DNA of 64,000 nt from DAOUJH01 sp965116555 (lineage in GTDB: Bacteria > Chloroflexota > Dehalococcoidia > Lucifugimonadales > QGNO01), in NCBI GenBank assembly GCA_965116555.1, contig OZ220698.1, positions 1,798,001-1,862,000 of the forward strand. Reading direction: 5' to 3'. Positions 40,837 through 49,534 of this stretch are shown piece by piece (position 1 is the first letter of the stretch; each line of letters opens with the position of its first letter). The translations under genes were made by a program, and so were the position numbers. A model generated the notes under the pieces. It had not been told where the DNA came from. It saw only the letters and a program-made list of their open reading frames with translations, and did no database searches.

Positions 40837-42294
40837 ATGTCTGAAGGTACAACCACTATCGTGATTTTCGGAGCAACGGGAGACCTTGCGAAACGCAAGC
40901 TGGTGCCCGCGCTCTTCACGCTCGCCGTCAAGAACCGGCTCGACGATAACGTCCGAATCGTGGGGGCGTCGCGCTCCGCCATGTCCGACGACCAGTTCCG
41001 TGAATCGATGTGGGACGCCCTGCAGGAGTTCCGGGACCTTAAGAACCGCCGCCAGGACTGGGACCGCTTTGCCCGCCGTCTCAGCTATATCCCGGCGGAC
41101 ATCTCTAACCCGATGGACTTCGTAAATATGAAGGAGCAGCTTGAAGAGATGGAAGGTGACACCAGCCCTGCCAACCGTCTCTTCTATCTCTCCATAGCGC
41201 CCTCTCTCTATTTGGGCGCGATTCTCAACCTGGGCGCTACCGACCTGGCCGTGGAGGATACGGGCTGGAGGCGGGTGGTCATAGAGAAGCCGTTCGGCTG
41301 GAACCTTGAATCCGCCCAGGCACTCAACCGGGAGGTGCATCAGGTATTCCAAGAGGAGCAGGTGTACCGCATAGACCACTACCTGGGCAAGGAGTCCGTG
41401 CAGAACCTGCTGGTGCTTCGCTTCGCCAATGCCATATTCGAGCCTGTATGGAACCGCAACTACGTGGACAACATCCAGATCACCGTGGCGGAATCGGTGG
41501 ACGTTGCTGACCGCGCCGCCTACTACGACGAATCGGGCGTGGTGAGGGACATGGTGCAGAACCACCTCCTACAGCTTCTCGCCATGGTGGCCATGGAGCC
41601 CCCCAGCGCCGCCGATGCTGAGTCGCTGCGCAGCAAGAAGGTGGACGTGCTCAAAGCCATCAGGCGTTGGGAGACCGATGATGTGTCCAAGCACGCCATC
41701 AGGGGCCAGTACAAGGGCTACCTGGACGAAAAGGGAGTCGATCCTGGGTCGCTCACCGGAACATACGTGGCCATGCGTCTCTACGTGGACAACTGGCGCT
41801 GGCGCGACGTGCCTTTCTACCTGCGCACTGGGAAAGCCATGGCCAACAAGACGTCGGAGATAATCGTCCAGTTCCAGTCTCCTCCGCATCTCATGTTCTA
41901 CGACCATATGCCGGACGATCTGTCGCCCAATATTCTATCGGTGTGCCTACAGCCTAACGAAGGCACCCACCTCAGGTTTCAATCCAAAGTCCCAGACCAG
42001 GGAATGACGATGAGGCCCGTGGACATGGAGTTCCGCTACGAAACGGCTTTCAGAGACCAGTCCATCCCGGAGGCCTACGAGCTCCTTTTGGAAGACGCTC
42101 TGAAGGGAGACGCGTCCCTGTTCATCAGAAGCGACCACATAGAAGAGGCCTGGCGCATAGTGGAGCCGCTTCTCAACTGGCACGAGATCAGAGCTCCTTA
42201 CGAGTACGACCGCGGCTCCTGGGGCCCCCAGGCCGCCGATTGGCTCCTGGCCCAAGACGGGCGGTCCTGGGTGCTGGTCTGCGGTGGCGTCTGA
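40837..42294 (+). CDS. zwf: Glucose-6-phosphate 1-dehydrogenase
   Basis: First enzyme of the oxidative pentose phosphate pathway, 485 residues. Seen: VIFGATGDLAKRKLVPALF (NADP loop), VIEKPFGWNLESA and the active-site RIDHYLGKESVQNLLVLRF with the catalytic His. NADPH output fits the F420/flavin and reductase genes nearby. The pgl gene follows after four bases. Confidence 0.97.
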   Translation: MSEGTTTIVIFGATGDLAKRKLVPALFTLAVKNRLDDNVRIVGASRSAMSDDQFRESMWDALQEFRDLKNRRQDWDRFARRLSYIPADISNPMDFVNMKEQLEEMEGDTSPANRLFYLSIAPSLYLGAILNLGATDLAVEDTGWRRVVIEKPFGWNLESAQALNREVHQVFQEEQVYRIDHYLGKESVQNLLVLRFANAIFEPVWNRNYVDNIQITVAESVDVADRAAYYDESGVVRDMVQNHLLQLLAMVAMEPPSAADAESLRSKKVDVLKAIRRWETDDVSKHAIRGQYKGYLDEKGVDPGSLTGTYVAMRLYVDNWRWRDVPFYLRTGKAMANKTSEIIVQFQSPPHLMFYDHMPDDLSPNILSVCLQPNEGTHLRFQSKVPDQGMTMRPVDMEFRYETAFRDQSIPEAYELLLEDALKGDASLFIRSDHIEEAWRIVEPLLNWHEIRAPYEYDRGSWGPQAADWLLAQDGRSWVLVCGGV

Positions 42295-42298
42295 ACCC

Positions 42299-43039
42299 AT
42301 GCCCAATGTGCACGTATCAGCCACGGCGGAGGAATCGGCGCGGCAAGCGGCTGAGCTTATCGCCGCCCTGTCGGAGCGAGCCGTGCGGGACCGCGGCCGG
42401 TTTGCCGTTGCCCTCTCCGGAGGTTCCACCCCTCGACGCCTTCATGCCCTACTCGCCTCGGAGGAGTATCGCGAGCGCATCTCATGGCCGCACTGGCGCA
42501 TCTTCTGGGGAGACGAGCGCGCCGTCCGCCCGGACCACGACGAAAGCAACTTCCGCATGGCAAGGGAGACATTGCTCAACCACGTGCCTTTGAGCCAGGC
42601 GCACGTCCACCGCATCCCTACGGAGTTTGACCCCGACCGCGCCGCCACTGAATACGAGCAGACCATTCGCCAAGCGCTGTTTGCGGATATCCCCGTCTTC
42701 GACCTGATCCTGCTCGGCATGGGCGACGACGGACACACGGCGTCTCTCTTCCCAGGCAGCGAAGCTCTGCAAGAGGATAAACGCCTCGTGGTCTCTGACT
42801 GGGTGCCTCACCTCGACGCGCACCGCATCACCTTCACCCTCCCCCTGATAAACCGCGCCGCCGCCGTAGCGTTCCTGGTGGAAGGAGCGCACAAGGCCAA
42901 GATGGTGCAACGCATGCTCCAACCCGGCCCCGCAGAAGAGCCGCTCCCGGCATCCCTTGTACAACCGACTGACGGCGAGCTCCACTGGTTCCTGGACAGC
43001 GCTGCGGCAGAGCGGCTGACGGACACTCCGTCTGGATAA
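42299..43039 (+). CDS. pgl: 6-phosphogluconolactonase
   Basis: Hydrolyses 6-phosphogluconolactone. About 246 residues of the DevB/NagB-fold type: FAVALSGGSTPRRLHALL, IFWGDERAVRPDHDESNFRMA and LILLGMGDDGHTASLFPGS. The ATG at 42299 gives a four-base gap to zwf; a GTG at 42284 would overlap zwf by 11 bases and is a less likely option. Last gene of the pentose phosphate operon. Confidence 0.95.
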   Translation: MPNVHVSATAEESARQAAELIAALSERAVRDRGRFAVALSGGSTPRRLHALLASEEYRERISWPHWRIFWGDERAVRPDHDESNFRMARETLLNHVPLSQAHVHRIPTEFDPDRAATEYEQTIRQALFADIPVFDLILLGMGDDGHTASLFPGSEALQEDKRLVVSDWVPHLDAHRITFTLPLINRAAAVAFLVEGAHKAKMVQRMLQPGPAEEPLPASLVQPTDGELHWFLDSAAAERLTDTPSG

Positions 43040-43084
43040 CCACGCTCTTCACCCGCCCACCCTGAGCGAGGGCGTGCCCTCTCG

Positions 43085-43189
43085 GTCATTCTGAGGAGCC
43101 AGCGACGAAGAATCCGAAGCCTCTGCCTGCAAAGCTACGATGTATTCGATGAGCCGCTTGGGATTCTTCGCCTACGGCTCAGAATGACG
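43085..43189. repeat. MITE-like dispersed element (complete copy)
   Basis: Inverted ends GTCATTCTGAG / CTCAGAATGAC, inner arms GAAGAATCCGAAGC / GCTTGGGATTCTTC, and a core that is the reverse complement of the core at 17012-17050 (TGCAAAGCTACGATGTATTCG against CAAATACACCCTAGCTTTGC, with differences). It fills most of the gap between pgl and the MFS gene. Confidence 0.7.
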
Positions 43190-43238
43190 ACCCCACGCCC
43201 CTGGATGCCCGTTGTCGCGGGATACGTTTAACCGTCCC

Positions 43239-44480
43239 CTAGACCTTACGCATCTCCTTCGAGAAGTATGACCACACCGCGGTCAGCGCCACGCCTGAAG
43301 CCGCCATTGCCGCCACCGCCGTGCCAGGGCCCAGCCACTCCGCCAGAACCCCCAGGACCAGCGTACCCAGCGGCATCACTCCAATGAACATGCTCATGAT
43401 CCCCATCACCCGGCCCCGCATCTTCTCGTCCGTGGAGAGCAGCACCATCGTCGCCTGCATCGACCCGAATCCCGACATCCCTACACCGGCCAAAACCAGG
43501 GCAAGAAAGGAGAGCGGGTATGAGGTGGACAACCCGAACAGAGTCAGGAACCCCATGCCGATCATTGCGCCCCCATAGTAGTAACGCGACTTCAGCCGGA
43601 TGTTTCTCCGTGACGCTATGAACGACGACCCTATAATGGAGCCTATCCCCTGCGCTGCTCCTAGCGCGCCCATCGCCGTCGGGCTCACCAGCAGTACCTT
43701 CTCCGCGAACACCGGAATAAGCGATCTGTGAGGGGGAAAGGCCAGGTTGAGCAGCACCGTCACCCCCACCACGCCAATCAGAGCGCGGCTCCCCATGAGA
43801 GCGCGGAACCCTTCCGCGGTTACCCTGAAGAATGAATGTACTCCGACCGACACCAGCGTCTGCTTCCTGGATGGACGTATGAGTGATACCAGGACCAGGG
43901 CGGCCAGGTAGAACAGCGCCACCGCCAGGTACGACCAGCCCACGTTCTGGAACCCGTCTTCCGATGCAACACCCAGTATCACGCCCCCCAGTGAGGGGCC
44001 TATCATGACGCCGACTGTTTGGCCCATCTGGTCCAGTGCAAACGCCGTGTGCAGCGACTCCCTGTTCACCAGGTCCGCTACGAAGGTGCGTCGCGCCACC
44101 TGGTCAAGCGTGTGGGATGTGCCAATGAGCAGGCTGAACCCCAGTATGTGCCATTCCACCAGCAGCCCGGAAAAGACCAGCAGCGCCGCCGCCGTCGCCA
44201 GCAAGCTGTTGGCCGCCAGCACCGCCATCACAACGTAACGCCTGTTGAAAGCATCGGCCACTATGCCGCTCAGCACGCCGCCGAACAGCATCGGAGCGGT
44301 GAACGCCACAACCACCAGCGCCGTGCTTAACACCGAATCGGTGAGCTGAAGCATCATGTAGCCGGAGACCAGCGTCCACATCCACCGCCCTATCTGCAGG
44401 CCGGTGCCGGCAGGCCAGAACAGGCGGTAGTTCCTATCGCTGAGCACCTGGAAGATGGGGCGTCTTCTGCCCGTGCTCAT
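43239..44480 (-). CDS. MFS transporter, EntS-like
   Basis: Twelve-helix major facilitator of about 413 residues, EntS/MFS_3 type. Seen: FQVLSDRNYRLFWPAGTGLQIGR at the start (split here), the loop 2-3 motif in IVADAFNRRYVVM and, after helix 7, AEKVLLVSPTAMGALGAAQG. The substrate is unknown. The ATG at 44480 has GGAG eight bases upstream. The open frame extends upstream but there it runs through a dispersed repeat, so the longer start is not real. Confidence 0.87.
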   Translation of the reverse strand: MSTGRRRPIFQVLSDRNYRLFWPAGTGLQIGRWMWTLVSGYMMLQLTDSVLSTALVVVAFTAPMLFGGVLSGIVADAFNRRYVVMAVLAANSLLATAAALLVFSGLLVEWHILGFSLLIGTSHTLDQVARRTFVADLVNRESLHTAFALDQMGQTVGVMIGPSLGGVILGVASEDGFQNVGWSYLAVALFYLAALVLVSLIRPSRKQTLVSVGVHSFFRVTAEGFRALMGSRALIGVVGVTVLLNLAFPPHRSLIPVFAEKVLLVSPTAMGALGAAQGIGSIIGSSFIASRRNIRLKSRYYYGGAMIGMGFLTLFGLSTSYPLSFLALVLAGVGMSGFGSMQATMVLLSTDEKMRGRVMGIMSMFIGVMPLGTLVLGVLAEWLGPGTAVAAMAASGVALTAVWSYFSKEMRKV

Positions 44481-44603
44481 CTCGGCTGCTCCGGGGATTG
44501 GGTCCTCTAACGACAAATCGGGTGTCCCTGTACGAGTCTCACAATCACCAATGATATGCTCAACCCAGGGAATGTCCAGACCCGCAACAGCTAACTGCCC
44601 TTC

Positions 44604-44640
44604 TGCCATTCTGAGCGTAGCGAAGAATCTGCGTCGTCGT
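44604..44640. repeat. Partial CATTCTGAG-type repeat
   Basis: CCATTCTGAGCGTAGCGAAGAATCTGCG: one end of the MITE-like family without its partner. Confidence 0.5.
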
Positions 44641-44746
44641 GAGACAAGAGGACATATGGGCACTGCCTAGCTGCCCCGTATAGGAAACGTCCCTCACCAG
44701 CAGATTGCTTTGATTCCCTCGCAACTACGAAACGGGGTCGAGGGTA

Positions 44747-44775
44747 TTGATATCTGTACCGATACACGGTATAGT
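44747..44775 (+). promoter_or_regulatory. Promoter and internal inverted repeat of the higBA module
   Basis: TTGATA, exactly 17 bases, TATAGT. Only six bases separate the -10 from the higB ATG, so the mRNA should be leaderless. Inside the spacer is TACCG-ATACA-CGGTA (44757-44771), a good candidate for the HigA operator. Confidence 0.7.
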
Positions 44776-44781
44776 CCTTCT

Positions 44782-45060
44782 ATGATACGGTCGTTTCGCC
44801 ATCGAGGACTTAAGCGTCTCTATGAGCGGGGCGACCCCAGCAGGATAGGCGCCGACCTATTAGACCGGGTCACTCTTGCCCTGGCGGACCTTGATGCCGC
44901 CAGCAAGCCGAGCGACATTGACCTGCCAGGGTACAGATTGCATCCACTCCGGGGTGACCGGAGAGGATTGTGGAGTATTGCGATTTCGGGCAACTGGCGG
45001 ATCACGTTCCGGCTTGAGGATGGCAACGCGTACGATGTCGACCTAGTCGACTATCACTAG
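44782..45060 (+). CDS. higB: HigB-family toxin (RelE-like)
   Basis: A 92-residue RelE/HigB toxin, a ribosome-dependent mRNA endonuclease in characterised cases. Seen: IRSFRHRGLKRLYERGDPSRI at the start (split), YRLHPLRGDRRGLWSIAISGNWRITFR and the conserved C-terminal DVDLVDYH. Sixteen bases before higA. Near-consensus promoter and leaderless start. Confidence 0.93.
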   Translation: MIRSFRHRGLKRLYERGDPSRIGADLLDRVTLALADLDAASKPSDIDLPGYRLHPLRGDRRGLWSIAISGNWRITFRLEDGNAYDVDLVDYH

Positions 45061-45076
45061 TGAGAGGAAAGAGACC

Positions 45077-45373
45077 ATGGCTATGAAGAATCCACCTCAC
45101 CCTGGCCGCAGCATCAGGGAGAACTGCTTGGAGCCCCTTGGTCTGAGCGTCACCGAGGCGGCGGAGTTCTTGGGCGTTGCCCGTCACACGCTCTCGCGGG
45201 TATTGAACGGCCACGCGGCCATATCACCCAACATGGCCATTCGCCTTGAGAAGGCCGGATGGTCCAACGCCGATTTCTGGCTGCGCCGGCAGACTTCCTA
45301 CGACCTGTGGAAGGCCAGAGAACGGGCCCAGATAATAGAGGTTGAGGACTTCAGTACCGCCGCCCTGCCGTAG
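45077..45373 (+). CDS. higA: HigA-family antitoxin
   Basis: A 98-residue XRE antitoxin: HPGRSIRENCLEPLGLSV, then TEAAEFLGVARHTLSRVLNG (HTH) and the C-terminal WLRRQTSYDLWKARER typical of HigA. Partner of the upstream HigB. GAGGAAAGAG precedes the ATG. It differs in sequence from the orphan HigA at 33552, so the two modules are not a recent duplication. Confidence 0.93.
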   Translation: MAMKNPPHPGRSIRENCLEPLGLSVTEAAEFLGVARHTLSRVLNGHAAISPNMAIRLEKAGWSNADFWLRRQTSYDLWKARERAQIIEVEDFSTAALP

Positions 45374-45603
45374 CGAACGGAGCCTCGCCGCCAAGCCCCG
45401 CTCATCTGGTTCCATTCGGCGACTCAGGATAAACTCTAGGCTCACCATGAGCGGGCAAGGGGTGGTATTCCAACGGCATTGGTGCTACCAACACGTGTAG
45501 AGAATTCCCAGTATCGGCTCTCCTTTGTCAGCCACCTGTTTTGTGATAAGCTCCCAGAGAAACGACAGCGTTTGCTATCCAACCCTACTTTGGAGGTTAA
45601 AAC

Positions 45604-47922
45604 GTGGCTGACTACCAACCAAACACGGTGCTTTCCACCAAGGAATTTAACGTCGTAGGCACCAGGCCGGAGCGTCACGACGCCCTGGAAAAGGTGACCG
45701 GATCCGCCAAATACGGCGCGGACGTGCACCTGCCCGGCATGCTCTACGGGCGAGTCGTGCGCAGCCCCCACGCTCACGCCAGGATCAAGTCCATCGACGC
45801 TAGCAAGGCGCTTGCCCTCCCCGGCGTCAAGGCCGTAGTAACCGGCGCCGACTTCCCCCGTCTCTCCACAAGGCTCATCGACGTGGGAGAGGGCGCGCTC
45901 AGCAACCGCGCCTTCATGAGCGAGAACTGCATCGCCAGGGACAAGGTGCTGTACAAGGGCCACGCCCTGGCCGCGGTGGCCGCCACCAGCCAGGACATCG
46001 CCGACCAAGCTCTCGACCTCATCGAAGTGGACTATGAGGTGCTCCCACCCGTCTTGGATGGTCGGGACGCCATGAAGCCCAACGCCCCCATTCTTCACGA
46101 GCGCCTCACAACCAAGGGAGGCCCCGGCGCGGCGGGCACCCTCAGCGACGACGAAGAGGGCGAACAAACCAACGTGGCCGCCCACTATGAATATGCCATC
46201 GGCGATTTGGACCAAGGGTTCAAGGAAGCCGACCTTATAGTGGAGGAGGAGACGCACACCAAGGCGGTGCACCAGGGATACATCGAGCCTCATTCCGCCA
46301 CCGCGGAGTGGCTGCCCAACGGCGAAATCACCATCTACTGCAGCAGCCAGGGCCAGTTCCAGATCAGGGAGCAGAGCGCCCTGGTGCTGGATGTCCCCGT
46401 CTCCAAGATAAAGGTCATCCAAATGGAGATTGGCGGCGGTTTCGGGGGCAAGCTCGGCGTCTACCTGGAGCCCCTCGCCGCTCTGCTCTCCAAGAAGTCC
46501 GGCGTTCCCGTGAAGATGACCATGTCTAGGGCGGAGGTCTTCGAGGCCACCGGGCCTACTTCCGGCACCCACGTCAAAGTCAAGATGGGCGTCACCAAGG
46601 ACGGCCTCATCACAGCCGCCGAAGCCATTCTGGTCTACGAGGCCGGAGCCTACCCAGGCTCCCCGCTGAGCCCGGGATGCCAGTGCATACTGGCACCCTA
46701 CAACATCCCCAACGGTCGTATTGAAGGGTTCGACGTGGTGATCAACGCGCCCAAGGTGCAGGCCTATCGAGCCCCGGGCGCTCCCTCCGCGGAGCTGGCC
46801 GCGGAAGTAGTGGTCGATGAGATATGCAGGAAACTGGATATGGACCCCATAGAGTTCCGCCGCATCAACGGCGCCAAAGAGGGAACAAGGCGCGTTACCG
46901 GCCCTCTCCATCCCAGGATAGGCTTCATGGAGGTTCTGCAAGCCGCCAGTGACCACGACCACTACAACACCCCTCTGGAGGGCCCCAACCGCGGCCGAGG
47001 CGTCGCCGTGGGCTTCTGGTCCAACGGCACCGGCCCGGCCAGCGCCATGGCCAGCGTCAACCCGGACGGCACCATCAGCTTGATGGAGGGTTCTCCCGAC
47101 ATCGGAGGCACCCGCACCGTGGCCGCCATGCACGTGGCAGAGGTGCTGGGCATCCCCTCCTCAGACGTCAAGCCGCAGGTCGGAGACACCGACTCCGTGG
47201 GATACACCTCCTCCACCGGAGGCAGCAGCGTCGCGTTCAAGACGGGCTGGGCCTGCTACGAAGCCGCTCAGGACGTGAAACGCCAGCTGATCCGGCGCGC
47301 CGCCACGCTCTGGGAAGTGGACGAAGATGACATCGAGTACAACGATGCCAATCTCTACCACAAGTCGGACACGGCGCTCAACATCAGCTTGAAAGAGATG
47401 GCGGCTCAACTCAACTCCACCGGCGGTCCCATCGTAGGCAGCGCCAGCCTCAACCCCAGGGGCGCCGGGGGCGCTTTCGCCGCCCACATCGTGGACGTAG
47501 AGGTGGACCCGGACACGGGCAAGGTGACCATCCTCCGCTATACCGCCGTCCAGGACGCCGGCAAGGCTATCCATCCCACCTACGTGGAGGGGCAGATTCA
47601 GGGCGGCGTCGCACAGGGCATCGGCTGGGCGTTGAACGAAGCCTACCACTTCACCGGCGACGGCCACATGATGAACCCCACCTATCTGGACTACCGCATG
47701 CCCACTTCGCTTGACCTCCCCATGATAGATACGGTGATTGTGGAGGTGGCCAATGAAGGACACCCCTACGGCGCGCGCGGTGTCGGCGAGGTGCCCATAG
47801 TGCCGCCCCTGGCCGCAATGGCCAACGCCATATGCGCCGCCACGGGGCATCGCGTCAATGAGCTGCCTATGTCGCCGGACAAGGTGCTGGCCGCCGTGAA
47901 GAACGGCGGAAACGGCCGTTGA
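45604..47922 (+). CDS. Xanthine dehydrogenase-family molybdopterin-binding subunit
   Basis: Large catalytic subunit of a molybdenum hydroxylase, 772 residues. Seen: RHDALEKVTGSAKYGADV, the molybdopterin loop EIGGGFGGKLGVYLEPLAA, QAYRAPGAPSAELA, and GARGVGEVPIVPP with the active-site Glu. Such enzymes hydroxylate aldehydes, purines or aromatic carbons, or oxidise CO in the CoxL form, whose signature loop is absent here. Neither the 2Fe-2S nor the FAD subunit is adjacent. GTG start with GGAGG seven bases upstream. A MoaD/ThiS-like gene follows after seven bases. Confidence 0.92.
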   Translation: MADYQPNTVLSTKEFNVVGTRPERHDALEKVTGSAKYGADVHLPGMLYGRVVRSPHAHARIKSIDASKALALPGVKAVVTGADFPRLSTRLIDVGEGALSNRAFMSENCIARDKVLYKGHALAAVAATSQDIADQALDLIEVDYEVLPPVLDGRDAMKPNAPILHERLTTKGGPGAAGTLSDDEEGEQTNVAAHYEYAIGDLDQGFKEADLIVEEETHTKAVHQGYIEPHSATAEWLPNGEITIYCSSQGQFQIREQSALVLDVPVSKIKVIQMEIGGGFGGKLGVYLEPLAALLSKKSGVPVKMTMSRAEVFEATGPTSGTHVKVKMGVTKDGLITAAEAILVYEAGAYPGSPLSPGCQCILAPYNIPNGRIEGFDVVINAPKVQAYRAPGAPSAELAAEVVVDEICRKLDMDPIEFRRINGAKEGTRRVTGPLHPRIGFMEVLQAASDHDHYNTPLEGPNRGRGVAVGFWSNGTGPASAMASVNPDGTISLMEGSPDIGGTRTVAAMHVAEVLGIPSSDVKPQVGDTDSVGYTSSTGGSSVAFKTGWACYEAAQDVKRQLIRRAATLWEVDEDDIEYNDANLYHKSDTALNISLKEMAAQLNSTGGPIVGSASLNPRGAGGAFAAHIVDVEVDPDTGKVTILRYTAVQDAGKAIHPTYVEGQIQGGVAQGIGWALNEAYHFTGDGHMMNPTYLDYRMPTSLDLPMIDTVIVEVANEGHPYGARGVGEVPIVPPLAAMANAICAATGHRVNELPMSPDKVLAAVKNGGNGR

Positions 47923-47929
47923 TAACGCC

Positions 47930-48196
47930 ATGCCGGAGGTCTGGATCCCCATGCTCATGCGCAACCTCTCCGCGGGACGGCACAGGGTGGAGGTAGAGGG
48001 CGCTACGGTGCGGCAGGTCATAGAAAACCTGGACAAGCAGTTCCCTGGCATGAAGGAGAGGCTGATGGAGAACGGAAGCCTCATGCCAGGCATATCCGTC
48101 ATCGTGGACGGTCAGCAGAGCCAGCTTGGTCTGTTGGAGCGGCTGGAAGAGGCCAGCGAAGTTCACTTTCTGCCCGCCATCGGCGGCGGCCTCTGA
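47930..48196 (+). CDS. MoaD/ThiS-family ubiquitin-like sulfur carrier protein
   Basis: An 88-residue beta-grasp protein: VWIPMLMRNLSAGRHRVEVEG, TVRQVIENLDKQFPG and VHFLPAIGGGL. MoaD-type carriers end in a free Gly-Gly that is adenylated and thiocarboxylated. Here one Leu follows the GGG, so either the tail is trimmed or the protein does not work as a donor. Placement directly after a molybdenum hydroxylase suggests a role in molybdopterin supply or maturation. A terminator follows. Confidence 0.85.
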   Translation: MPEVWIPMLMRNLSAGRHRVEVEGATVRQVIENLDKQFPGMKERLMENGSLMPGISVIVDGQQSQLGLLERLEEASEVHFLPAIGGGL

Positions 48197-48223
48197 CACG
48201 GCAAGCAGGACAATTCGACAATA

Positions 48224-48260
48224 AAAGAGGAGGCGCTTCCCAGGGAGTGCCTCTTTCTTT
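48224..48260 (+). terminator. Intrinsic terminator of the Mo-hydroxylase/MoaD operon
   Basis: AAAGAGG pairs with CCTCTTT, with an inner GGCGCTTCCC/GGGAGTGCC stem, followed by CTTT. It separates the operon from the carbonic anhydrase gene. Confidence 0.7.
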
Positions 48261-48287
48261 GCAGAGCTTCTTCTAGAGGAGGTTGCC

Positions 48288-48788
48288 TTGATACGCAGCT
48301 TGAACGGAAAGACACCCAGGGTACACCCCACTGCCTTCGTCAGCGAGTTCGCCTACGTCGTCGGCGACGTTGAGATCGGCGAAAACTCAAGCATCTGGCC
48401 CGGCACCGTGATTCGCGGCGACGGCGGCACAATCACCATCGGCAAGAACACCAACGTCCAGGACAACAGCGTGGTCCACTCCGGCTCCATAGGCGACGGC
48501 GTGACCATCGGCCACAACGTCACCTGGCACGGCACAAGCCTCGGCGACAACTGCCTGGTGGGCAACGGCGCCACGGTCAACAGCCGCGTCGAAGTCGGGG
48601 AGCTTTCCATCATCGCCGCCGGCGCCGTGGTCTTGCCCAATGAGAAGGTGCCGCCGCGCAGCTTCATGGCCGGCGTACCCGCCGCGCTGCAGATGCAGAT
48701 CCTGGACCGGCACGAACAGATGATAAGGGGCAACGCCCTTGGCCTGGTAAGGCAAGCCCAAGTCTACAAGGCGGAAGGGCTAGAATAA
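48288..48788 (+). CDS. Gamma-type carbonic anhydrase family protein
   Basis: Left-handed beta-helix protein of 166 residues with hexapeptide repeats (VEIGENSSIWPGTVIRGD and so on, split). The three zinc His are in DNSVVHSG and IGHNVTWHG, matching gamma carbonic anhydrase/YrdA. The C-terminal helix (about 140-166) is typical for trimers. TTG start at 48288 with GGAGG five bases upstream; no ATG is nearby. It may hydrate CO2 or act as an acyl-binding homolog. Confidence 0.9.
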   Translation: MIRSLNGKTPRVHPTAFVSEFAYVVGDVEIGENSSIWPGTVIRGDGGTITIGKNTNVQDNSVVHSGSIGDGVTIGHNVTWHGTSLGDNCLVGNGATVNSRVEVGELSIIAAGAVVLPNEKVPPRSFMAGVPAALQMQILDRHEQMIRGNALGLVRQAQVYKAEGLE

Positions 48789-48836
48789 ATGCCTGAATCG
48801 TTCCATAATTGCTGAACCCCTTGTGAGGTATCGGCC

Positions 48837-49289
48837 ATGGCTAGAAGAAAGCGCCAAGAGAAATTCCACGAAAAGCACGCCTGGGTTCTACTCTTTGCCC
48901 TCAGCCTGTTCATTGCGGCCACCGCCGCTGTCGGCATAATCTCAGGCATAGACCGGACGGACTTCGAGCAGAGCACCAACCTAACCTGGGATGAAATGAA
49001 AACATTGAACCCAACCGTGTCCGACTACGTCCAGCGGGTGATCTGGCTCAACGGTGTCGCTTACCTGGGGCTTGGCCTTATCGCCGCCGTCCTCTCCTGG
49101 ACCGCCTATCGCAGGGGAGAGCCGTACGCCTGGTTCGCCATGTGGGTGTTGCCACTGGCGCTGGCAGTGAGCGCCGCGGTCTTCGCCGTGGAAGACTCCG
49201 ATCTGGCCTACTACTACGGGGGCTACACCCTCATAGCGGTGGTAGGCCTGCTGCTGCCCTACCGCAAGTTCTTCCCCGGACGGAGCTGA
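48837..49289 (+). CDS. Small integral membrane protein, unknown function
   Basis: A 150-residue protein with a basic N-terminus (MARRKRQEKFHEKHAW) and four hydrophobic segments at about 16-37, 69-88, 97-115 and 124-140. A soluble loop of about 30 residues follows helix 1 (GIDRTDFEQSTNLTWDEMK). No family is recognised. GAGG nine bases before the ATG. Stand-alone between the carbonic anhydrase and a repeat-bearing gap. Confidence 0.7.
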   Translation: MARRKRQEKFHEKHAWVLLFALSLFIAATAAVGIISGIDRTDFEQSTNLTWDEMKTLNPTVSDYVQRVIWLNGVAYLGLGLIAAVLSWTAYRRGEPYAWFAMWVLPLALAVSAAVFAVEDSDLAYYYGGYTLIAVVGLLLPYRKFFPGRS

Positions 49290-49304
49290 CGAGTCCCTCC
49301 ACCA

Positions 49305-49420
49305 CCGTCGTTCTGCGAAGGCAGGAACCCAGGAGTGGGGTGGGGCGAGGAGAAGCACACACCCGATGTTGTCATTCTGAGAAGCATAGCGACGAAGAAT
49401 CTCAGACCTCCCGTTTACCC
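49305..49420. repeat. Dispersed repeat fragments
   Basis: CCGTCGTTCTGCGAAGGCAGGAACCCAGG (given as a unit at 49305-49334, split palindrome) and GTCATTCTGAGAAGCATAGC at 49372 onwards. Both belong to families found elsewhere in the window. Confidence 0.5.
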
Positions 49421-49534
49421 TCGCCGCTGGGGCGTTCGCGGTCATTTCCGTTGCTTTGGATGCGGTGATACAATCCAATCACAGTCAACGGTACAGGCTC
49501 GACCAAGACCCCTATAACCCATTAGGAGAACAAA

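Noticed and set aside
44481..44663. N-terminal extension of the MFS carrier
   Set aside because: The extra residues come from a CATTCTGAG-type dispersed repeat and no ribosome site is present; the ATG at 44480 fits the family start.
45442..47133. A long open frame on the minus strand opposite the molybdenum hydroxylase gene
   Set aside because: It mirrors the plus-strand gene with its codon bias, has no ribosome site and matches no family, whereas the plus-strand product is a clear xanthine-dehydrogenase subunit.
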